Source: CAIWHR01 sp963734055 (GTDB taxonomy: Bacteria; Pseudomonadota; Gammaproteobacteria; Burkholderiales; Casimicrobiaceae). Taken from it: a DNA stretch of 64,000 nucleotides. Both the position numbers and the translations under genes were made by a program. A model generated the notes under the pieces. That model had not been told where the DNA came from and searched no databases. It was given only the letters and a program-made list of their open reading frames with translations. Positions 57,565 to 64,000 of the stretch are shown here, piece after piece; positions within the stretch are counted from its first letter, which is position 1, and every line of letters begins with the position of its first letter. The stretch lies in contig CAVTFQ010000003.1 in the NCBI GenBank assembly GCA_963734055.1, positions 310,001 to 374,000 of the forward strand. Direction: 5' to 3'.

Positions 57565-60303
57565 ATGAGCCCGGTGATCGTCGATGTGAAAGAACAGAAG
57601 CGCCTGAACGAAGCGCGCGAGGCGCAGGTCCCCTGGAAGAAATGGGGCCCCTACCTGAGCGAGAGGCAATGGGGGACCGTTCGCGAGGACTACAGCGAGG
57701 ACGGCAACGCCTGGAACTATTTCACCCACGATCAGGCGCGCTCGCGCGCCTACAGGTGGGGCGAGGACGGGCTGGGTGGAGTCTGCGACGACAAGCAGCG
57801 CCTGTGCTTCGCGCTCGCGTTGTGGAACGAGCGCGACCCGATCCTGAAGGAGCGCCTGTTCGGGCTCACGAACAGCGAGGGCAACCATGGCGAGGACGTG
57901 AAGGAGTACTACTTCTACGTCGACAGCACGCCGACGCACTCGTACATGAAGTACCTGTACAAGTATCCGCAACGGGAGTTTCCCTACCGGGACCTGGTCG
58001 AGACCAACGGGAAACGATCGCGGGAGGAGCTCGAGTACGAGCTGCTGGATACGGGCGTCTTCGACGACGACCGTTATTTCGACGTGTTCGTCGAATACGC
58101 GAAGAAGGACCCGGAAGACGTGCTCATCCGGATCACCGTTCACAATCGCGGGCCGGAGGCGGCGCGGCTGCGCGTCTTGCCGACGCTGTGGTTCCGCAAC
58201 ACCTGGTCGTTTGGCGGCGACGACGGCAAGCCTTCGCTGCGCGAGGCCGGGCCTGGCGTCGTTCAGGCGACGCACCAGGAGCTGGGCGAGTATTGGTTTC
58301 ACTGCGACGGCGCCCCGGAGTTGCTCTTCACCGAAAACGAAAGCAATGCGCAGCGACTGTGGAGCCGACCCAACGCCTCGCCTTACGTCAAGGATGCGTT
58401 CCACGCGTACCTCGTGTCGGGACAGCGCGAGGCGGTGAATCCCGCCAAGGCCGGCACCAAGGCCGCGGCCCACTATGTCCTCGACGTGCCCGGCGGCGCC
58501 AGCAAGACCATCCGGCTGCGTCTGGCGGCCGCCAAGAGCAAAAGCGCCTTCGGCAGTTTCGATAAGGTCTTCAAGAGCCGCATCGCCGATGCTGACGAGT
58601 TCTACGCACGGATCGCGCCCAACACGCTGACCGAGGATCAGCGCCGCGTGCATCGCCAGGCGCTGGCGGGCATGCTGTGGGGCAAGCAGTACTACTACTT
58701 CGATCTGGAACGATGGCTGCGCGAGCACAAGAGTCATCCGCTGCTAGAGACGGCCCGCCACGACGTGCGCAACACGGAGTGGTTCCACATGCTGAACGCC
58801 GACGTGATCTCCATGCCGGACAAGTGGGAGTATCCGTGGTATGCGGCCTGGGACCTGGCTTTCCATACGGTCGCGCTGTCGACGGTCGATTTCGACTTCG
58901 CCAAGGAGCAGCTGCTGCTGATGCTGCGGAGCCTCTACTTCCACCCGAGCGGCCAGATTCCGGCCTACGAGTGGAACTTCAGCGACGTGAACCCGCCGGT
59001 GCATGCCTGGGCCACGCTGTGGATTTACAAATATGAGAAGCAGCTCGGCCGGTCGGACCTGCGGTTCCTGGAGCGCTCGTTCCAGGGACTGATGCTCAAC
59101 TTCAACTGGTGGGTCAATCGCAAGGACCCTGCGGGGCGCAACGTCTTCGCCGGCGGCTTCCTGGGCCTCGACAACATCGGCATCTTCGACCGCAGCGCGC
59201 CGCTGCCGACGGGCGGCTCGCTGGAGCAGGCGGACGGGACGGCGTGGATGGCGTTCTACTGCCAGAACATGCTGGAGATAGCTCTCATCCTGACCGAGTA
59301 CGACCCGATCTACGAGGAGGTCGCCTTCAAGTTCATCCAGCACTTCATGTGGATCGCCTACGCGATGGACCGCCGCGGCGAGCACCACGACGAGATGTGG
59401 GACGAGCAGGACGGCTTCTTCTACGACCTGCTGCGGCTGCCCGACGGCCAGGCGATGCGGCTCAAGGTGCGGTCACTGGTGGGACTGCTGCCGCTGTGCG
59501 CGTCGACGGTGTTCGAGGCGGATTCGATCACTCGCTATCCGAGGCTGATGGAGCTGATCGCGCAGTTTCGGAAGCGCCACCCCGAGCTGATTTCCCAGGT
59601 GGCGCCGACCGACGCGGGTTTCACCGGCTACAGGGACCGGCGGCTGTTGTCGATCCTCACCAAGCAGAAGCTGGAGCGGGTGCTCGCGTACATGTTGGAC
59701 GAGAACGAGTTCCTGGGACCGCACGGCATACGATCGCTTTCGCGCCATCACCTGGACCATCCGTTCGTGTTTCACGTCGGCGGCCAGGAGTACAAGGTGC
59801 AATACCTGCCGGCGGAATCGAATACCGGCATGTTCGGCGGCAACTCCAACTGGCGCGGTCCGGTGTGGATGCCGGTCAATGCGCTGATCGTCCGGGCGCT
59901 CGTGAATCTGTACAGTTTCTATGGCGACGAATTCAAGGTCGAGTGTCCGACCGGTTCCGGTCGGCGCATGACGCTGTTCGAGGTCGCGCAGGAGATCGTC
60001 GGCCGGCTGACGGGGACGTTCCTGCGCGATGCCAACGGGCAACGGCCCGTCTACGGCGGGACGGCCAGGTTCCGGGACGACCCGCATTGGCGCGACCTGA
60101 TCCTGTTCTACGAGTACTTCCACGGGGATAACGGCGCGGGCCTCGGGGCTAGCCACCAGACGGGATGGACGGGGCTGGTCGCCCCCCTGCTGGATCTGTT
60201 TGCGCGGGTGGACGCCAAGACCTTGCTGGAGGTCGAGCGCGGGCGGGTGATGGAAAAGGTCGTCAGGGAACAGGTGGGCGGACAAGAGGCGAGAAGGCGT
60301 TGA
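57565..60303 (+). CDS. GH63/MGH1-like glucosidase
   Basis: 912 residues with no signal peptide. The N-terminal half is a beta-rich domain (WKKWGPYLSERQWGTVREDY, HDQARSRAYRWGEDGLGG). The C-terminal half, from about residue 370, is an (alpha/alpha)6 barrel with PDKWEYPWYAAWDLAFHTVAL, PAYEWNFSDVNPPVHAWA and SNWRGPVWMPVNAL. This matches bacterial mannosyl-oligosaccharide-glucosidase-like proteins of the MGH1-type domain family. The expected activity is on an alpha-glucoside, unproven. It is followed after 10 bases by a GH13 enzyme. Confidence 0.85.
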   Translation: MSPVIVDVKEQKRLNEAREAQVPWKKWGPYLSERQWGTVREDYSEDGNAWNYFTHDQARSRAYRWGEDGLGGVCDDKQRLCFALALWNERDPILKERLFGLTNSEGNHGEDVKEYYFYVDSTPTHSYMKYLYKYPQREFPYRDLVETNGKRSREELEYELLDTGVFDDDRYFDVFVEYAKKDPEDVLIRITVHNRGPEAARLRVLPTLWFRNTWSFGGDDGKPSLREAGPGVVQATHQELGEYWFHCDGAPELLFTENESNAQRLWSRPNASPYVKDAFHAYLVSGQREAVNPAKAGTKAAAHYVLDVPGGASKTIRLRLAAAKSKSAFGSFDKVFKSRIADADEFYARIAPNTLTEDQRRVHRQALAGMLWGKQYYYFDLERWLREHKSHPLLETARHDVRNTEWFHMLNADVISMPDKWEYPWYAAWDLAFHTVALSTVDFDFAKEQLLLMLRSLYFHPSGQIPAYEWNFSDVNPPVHAWATLWIYKYEKQLGRSDLRFLERSFQGLMLNFNWWVNRKDPAGRNVFAGGFLGLDNIGIFDRSAPLPTGGSLEQADGTAWMAFYCQNMLEIALILTEYDPIYEEVAFKFIQHFMWIAYAMDRRGEHHDEMWDEQDGFFYDLLRLPDGQAMRLKVRSLVGLLPLCASTVFEADSITRYPRLMELIAQFRKRHPELISQVAPTDAGFTGYRDRRLLSILTKQKLERVLAYMLDENEFLGPHGIRSLSRHHLDHPFVFHVGGQEYKVQYLPAESNTGMFGGNSNWRGPVWMPVNALIVRALVNLYSFYGDEFKVECPTGSGRRMTLFEVAQEIVGRLTGTFLRDANGQRPVYGGTARFRDDPHWRDLILFYEYFHGDNGAGLGASHQTGWTGLVAPLLDLFARVDAKTLLEVERGRVMEKVVREQVGGQEARRR

Positions 60304-60313
60304 GGGGGACGCC

Positions 60314-61807
60314 ATGTCCGATCCGCGCTACCCGGCGCTCTACCAGATCAACACCCGCGTCTGGCTGACCGAGTTGTCGCGCGCTTTGGGGAAGCGCGCG
60401 ACGCTGGACGACATTCCGGACGCCGAGCTGAATCGCCTGGTGGAGCTGGGCTTCGACTGGGTCTGGTTCCTGAGCGTCTGGCAGACCGGCCCGGCGGCGC
60501 AGGCAATATCGCGCGCGAATCCCGAGTGGCGTCGCGAGTTCGGCGAGACACTGCCGGACCTCGGGGACAACGACATCGCCGGCTCCGGGTTCGCCATCCG
60601 GAGCTACACCGTCCACCGCGCCTTGGGGGGCGCTGCGGCGCTGGCGCGTCTGCGGAAGCGGCTGCAGGAACGCGGACTGAAGCTGATGCTCGACTTCGTT
60701 CCGAACCACATGGCACCGGATCACGCGTGGGTCGACAAGCATCCCGAGCACTTCGTTCAGGGCAGCGAGAGCGACCTGGCTCGCGCGCCGCAGAACTACT
60801 GCCGCATGCCAACGAAGAACGGCTCGCGGGTGCTCGCCTACGGCCGCGACCCGTATTTCGACGGCTGGCCCGACACGCTGCAGCTCAATTACGGCAATCC
60901 GGACCTGCAGCAGGCGATGATCCGCGAGCTCACGAGAATCGCCGGGCAATGCGACGGCGTGCGCTGCGACATGGCGATGCTGGTCCTGCCCGACGTGTTC
61001 GAACGCACGTGGGGCATCCGCCCCGATCTGTTCTGGCCGAAGGCGACCGAATCGGTGCGGCGCAAGCATCCGCACTTCAAGTTCATTGCCGAGGTCTACT
61101 GGGATCTGGAATGGACGATGCAGCAGCAGGGGTTCGATTACGCCTACGACAAGCGGCTGTACGACCGCCTGCGCGAGGGGCGCGCCCGGCCGGTGCGCGA
61201 GCATTTCCTTGCGGGCCTCGATTACCAGGACAAACTGGCGCGCTTCCTCGAAAACCACGACGAGCCGCGGGCGGCGGCAACGTTCTCGCCGGAGGTCCAC
61301 GAAGCCGCGGCGGTCATCACGTTTCTGTCCCCGGGGCTGCGCTTCTTCCACCAGGGCCAGTTCCAGGGGTGCAGGAAGCGTATCTCGCCTCACCTGGTGC
61401 GCGCGCCGGAGGAACCGGTCGACGGCCGGCTCGAGAAGTTCTACGACCGGCTGCTGGCCGTGCTGCGACGTCCGGAGGTGCGCCAAGGCAGCTGGCAGTT
61501 GCTCGACTGCACGCCCGCCTGGGAGGGCAACTGGACCTGGGACTGTTTCCTCGCGTTTGCCTGGCAGGGCCCCGGTGACGAGCGGCTCTTGGTGACGGTG
61601 AACTATGCACCCAACCGCAGCCAATGTTACGTGCGGTTGCCATTTGCAGAGCTCGGCAACCGGCGGTGGCAGCTCGGGGACTTGATCGATGATGTCACCT
61701 ACGAGCGGGAGGGCAACGACCTGCAGGCGCGGGGTCTCTATCTGGATGAGCCAGCGTGGCGCGCGCGCGTGTTCTCGCTGACCACGCGCAACCGCGGCCG
61801 GCCGTGA
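60314..61807 (+). CDS. GH13 alpha-amylase-family glycosidase
   Basis: 497 residues with a complete catalytic triad: Asp219 (GVRCDMAML), Glu260 (FIAEVYWD) and Asp316 (FLENHDEPR). The start YQINTRVWLTELSR and LMLDFVPNHMAPDHAWV are typical for this group, and the end has a small beta domain. It is cytoplasmic (no signal peptide). The subfamily, and so the substrate, cannot be fixed by eye. It forms an operon with the GH63-like gene. Confidence 0.92.
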   Translation: MSDPRYPALYQINTRVWLTELSRALGKRATLDDIPDAELNRLVELGFDWVWFLSVWQTGPAAQAISRANPEWRREFGETLPDLGDNDIAGSGFAIRSYTVHRALGGAAALARLRKRLQERGLKLMLDFVPNHMAPDHAWVDKHPEHFVQGSESDLARAPQNYCRMPTKNGSRVLAYGRDPYFDGWPDTLQLNYGNPDLQQAMIRELTRIAGQCDGVRCDMAMLVLPDVFERTWGIRPDLFWPKATESVRRKHPHFKFIAEVYWDLEWTMQQQGFDYAYDKRLYDRLREGRARPVREHFLAGLDYQDKLARFLENHDEPRAAATFSPEVHEAAAVITFLSPGLRFFHQGQFQGCRKRISPHLVRAPEEPVDGRLEKFYDRLLAVLRRPEVRQGSWQLLDCTPAWEGNWTWDCFLAFAWQGPGDERLLVTVNYAPNRSQCYVRLPFAELGNRRWQLGDLIDDVTYEREGNDLQARGLYLDEPAWRARVFSLTTRNRGRP

Positions 61808-61836
61808 CCGAGGCGGGGGCTCGATAACGAGCTAAC

Positions 61837-62928
61837 CTAACCGAAACCCAAATCCTGGTCGGCGACGCGTCTCGCTGCGCGCCACTGCACGGGTGTGGTG
61901 CCGCTCCAGCGGCGAAATGCCCTCGTGAACACGCCGGGAGCGGCGTAGCCCAGAGCCTCGGAGATCTCGCCTATCTCCTTCGCCGAATACTCCAGCATCT
62001 GCCGGGCGATCTCGAATCGGGTTTCCTCCACGAGTTGCTGGAAGCCGAGACCGAATGCATTCAGGCGGCGATTGAGGGTGCGGCTGTGCATCCCGAAGAA
62101 CGCGGCGACCCGATCGGCCTTGAGCTGACCCGTGATGAGCGATGTGTGCAGCAGGCTGCGCACTTGTGCCGGGAAGTCGTCGTGGTGGCGGTCTTCGAGC
62201 AGCTGGATCTGCCCCTGCAGCAGGCGACGCAGTTCGTCATCGACGGCGGGCAGACGGTGCTTCAGGTATCCGGCGGAGAACAGCAGGGCGGACTGCTCGG
62301 CGTCGAAACGCAGCGGGACCCGAAAGAACCGGCGGAACGGCCCGACATCGGCCGGCCTGCGGTGCGGGAACCAGACCTCGGCGGGGCGCCAATCGGGACT
62401 GCAAAGCTCGCGCATGACGTTGTGCAGGGTAGCGACCGCGGCATCCCCGACGTGATCGATCGCCTCGCCGCTCGCTTGATGGACGTGCCAAGTCAGCATC
62501 GCCGAGTGGCCTTCCACCGTGAGGCTGAGCGTCGCGCCCTGGACGTGAAGATGCGCGTAGCGCACGAAGCTGCGCAGCGCTGTTCCGACGTCCGGCGAGT
62601 ACTTGAGCAGCAGGCCGATGAGTCCGAACGAATGTAGCCCGTTCTGCTGACCGATGAGGAGTCCGAAATGGAGGCAGCCCGTACGAGCCGCGCAATGGCC
62701 GAGGATGCGGTTGCGAGCCGCCACGGAGATCCGTCGCTCGGCATCATCGAACAGTTTCAGGTCGTATCCGAGCTCGCCCAACACTTCCTCGGGATTGGCG
62801 CCCAGGGTTCGCAGAAGGCCCGGGATGGCCTTCGCGGTCGCAATTCGGACCATCGGGCCGGGTCGCTCGCGCGGCGTTGTCGGCTTCGCGTTTCGCTTCA
62901 CTCGAGTGACGCCGTGGTAGAGCGGCAT
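61837..62928 (-). CDS. AraC-family transcriptional regulator
   Basis: 363 residues. The N-terminal part fits the Arabinose_bd-type ligand domain (PF12625): GLLRTLGANPEEVLGELGYD, CLHFGLLIGQQNGLHSFGL. The C-terminal HTH has ADRVAAFFGMHSRTLNRRLNAFG and EIGEISEALGYAAPGVFTRAFRRW. It faces away from the flavoprotein gene and could control it or the glycosidase genes; neither is proven. Confidence 0.92.
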   Translation of the reverse strand: MPLYHGVTRVKRNAKPTTPRERPGPMVRIATAKAIPGLLRTLGANPEEVLGELGYDLKLFDDAERRISVAARNRILGHCAARTGCLHFGLLIGQQNGLHSFGLIGLLLKYSPDVGTALRSFVRYAHLHVQGATLSLTVEGHSAMLTWHVHQASGEAIDHVGDAAVATLHNVMRELCSPDWRPAEVWFPHRRPADVGPFRRFFRVPLRFDAEQSALLFSAGYLKHRLPAVDDELRRLLQGQIQLLEDRHHDDFPAQVRSLLHTSLITGQLKADRVAAFFGMHSRTLNRRLNAFGLGFQQLVEETRFEIARQMLEYSAKEIGEISEALGYAAPGVFTRAFRRWSGTTPVQWRAARRVADQDLGFG

Positions 62929-63188
62929 TGAAGGGGTCGAGTTCGCCCGGAATGCGAAGCTCTCCGGATTTGATCTCGCTCAAACAATATCCGATCCGGG
63001 ATTTCGTTGTCAAAAAATGTGAAATGGATGTCTCTAAATGTGCGTGACGGTCCGAGCCGATCGTGGAAGGTAGTGGCGCTGTGCTCGGTCCCGCGTCGCG
63101 TGTTCGCGATTGACGCGCCCGCGAACGCAGCTGCGGGCCATCCGGCCGTCAGTACCACGACGGGTTACCAGAAGCGAAAGGGCGGGGC

Positions 63189-64000
63189 GTGAAGGTCATC
63201 ATCGTTGGCGGAGTGGCGGGCGGCGCATCGTGCGCGGCGCGGTTGCGCAGGCTGGACGAAAAGGCCGAAATCCTCATGGTCGAGCGCGGTCCGTACATGT
63301 CGTACGCGAACTGCGGCCTGCCCTATCACATATCGGGCGCGATCGCGAAGGAATCGAGCCTGATGGTCGCGAACGAGCAGTTCTTCCGCACGCACTTCGC
63401 GATCGACGCGCGGACCCAGTGCGAGGCGATCTCCATCTCGGCCAAGAAGAAGACGGCGGATTTGCGCGACCTGGCGACCGGCAAGGTGACGACGGAGTCC
63501 TACGACAAGCTGGTGCTCTCTCCCGGAGCGCCCTCGGTGCGTCCGCCGCTTCCGGGCATCGAGTCGCCGGGAATATTCCAGGTAAGGACCGTGCCCGACG
63601 TGCGGGCGATACGCGAATGGATCGAGCGAGGCACGACGTTCCTTGCCGGGATGTACAACTATTCGGGCATGCAGTTCGTACGGCCGACGCGGCGAGCCGT
63701 CGTGATCGGCGGCGGCTTCATCGGTCTCGAGACGGCAGAAAACCTGATCCGGGCCGGGTTCGAGGTGACGTTGGTCGAGATGCTCGATCAGGTGCTCGCT
63801 CCACTCGACCGGGAGTTTGCCCGCCTCGTCGAGGAACACCTGAAGCGGCATGGCGTGCGACTGGCGCTCGGCGACGGCGTGGCAGCGTTCAAGCCGCTGG
63901 AAGGCGGCGCGATCGAGGTGCGGACGAAATCCGGCAAGAAGCATCCGGCCGACATCGTGATCCTCGCGCTCGGGGTGCGACCGGACACTACGCTGGCGAA
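63189..64000 (+). CDS. CoA-disulfide reductase-like FAD/NAD(P) oxidoreductase, N-terminal part
   Basis: The gene runs off the right edge; about 270 residues are visible from GTG 63189, with GAAAGGGCG upstream as a ribosome site. The FAD-binding start VKVIIVGGVAGGASCAARLRR is followed by the redox motif YANCGLPYH with Cys42 (Cys43 in characterised CoA-disulfide reductases, from memory). The NAD(P) site is AVVIGGGFIGLETAENL, and LALGVRPDT closes the visible part. It could also be an NADH oxidase or a persulfide reductase of the same family. The 260-base gap before it (62929-63188) is more AT-rich than the surroundings but has no clear promoter pair. Confidence 0.92.
   Translation, partial: MKVIIVGGVAGGASCAARLRRLDEKAEILMVERGPYMSYANCGLPYHISGAIAKESSLMVANEQFFRTHFAIDARTQCEAISISAKKKTADLRDLATGKVTTESYDKLVLSPGAPSVRPPLPGIESPGIFQVRTVPDVRAIREWIERGTTFLAGMYNYSGMQFVRPTRRAVVIGGGFIGLETAENLIRAGFEVTLVEMLDQVLAPLDREFARLVEEHLKRHGVRLALGDGVAAFKPLEGGAIEVRTKSGKKHPADIVILALGVRPDTTLA

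Overview
The window is visibly GC-rich, densely coded DNA from a Gram-negative bacterium. Lipobox lipoproteins, an MCE/Mla-type ABC system, an RND/OprM tripartite pump and a SlyB-like envelope protein all point to a diderm. Gene content and REP-like palindromes suit a betaproteobacterium, but that placement is inference. No rRNA, tRNA, CRISPR array, integrase or transposase was seen.

1-13455, alpha-glucan/trehalose block. On the plus strand: the 3' end of glgB, then glgE, a treS-maltokinase fusion, a membrane protein of the mechanosensitive-channel helix type and a putative (alpha/alpha)6 glycosidase. Together TreS, maltokinase, GlgE and GlgB form the GlgE route from trehalose via maltose 1-phosphate to branched alpha-glucan. 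Convergent to them lie otsA and otsB (trehalose synthesis); OtsA carries an unusual membrane-anchored N-terminal region. Two translationally coupled, duplicated exported beta-helix proteins follow.

13695-17293, DNA alkylation repair (an Ada/AlkA fusion coupled to ogt), a DMT exporter, a bidirectional terminator and an exported SYLF-domain protein.

17403-41135, a very complete purine catabolic locus in two divergent operons. The minus-strand operon gntR-puuE-uraD-gcl-hyi-glxR-gckA-allC-M20 takes OHCU to 2-phosphoglycerate. The plus-strand operon uraH-xdhABC-(BMP-type ABC transporter)-puuD-guaD takes guanine or xanthine to OHCU and encodes a likely purine or nucleoside importer. A previously unremarked layout of four TTGTNNACA operators, in two pairs each with 22-bp spacing, sits in the divergent intergenic region and probably binds the GntR/FCD regulator. 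A REP/BIME-like inverted pair abuts the puuD start codon.

40272-47844, an amino-acid-type binding protein, a SlyB-like protein, an Mla-like operon (STAS-MlaE, MlaF, MlaD, auxiliary lipoprotein) and a large MscS-family channel. 48034-54193 is an RND efflux operon (OprM-like channel, RND permease with a one-base frameshift, adaptor fused to an OmpA-like domain). 54330-56024 is a SulP transporter. 56313-61807 holds a membrane protein of unknown function with two further glycosidases (GH63/MGH1-like and GH13). 61837-62928 is an AraC-family regulator, and the window ends inside a CoA-disulfide-reductase-like flavoprotein that starts at GTG 63189.
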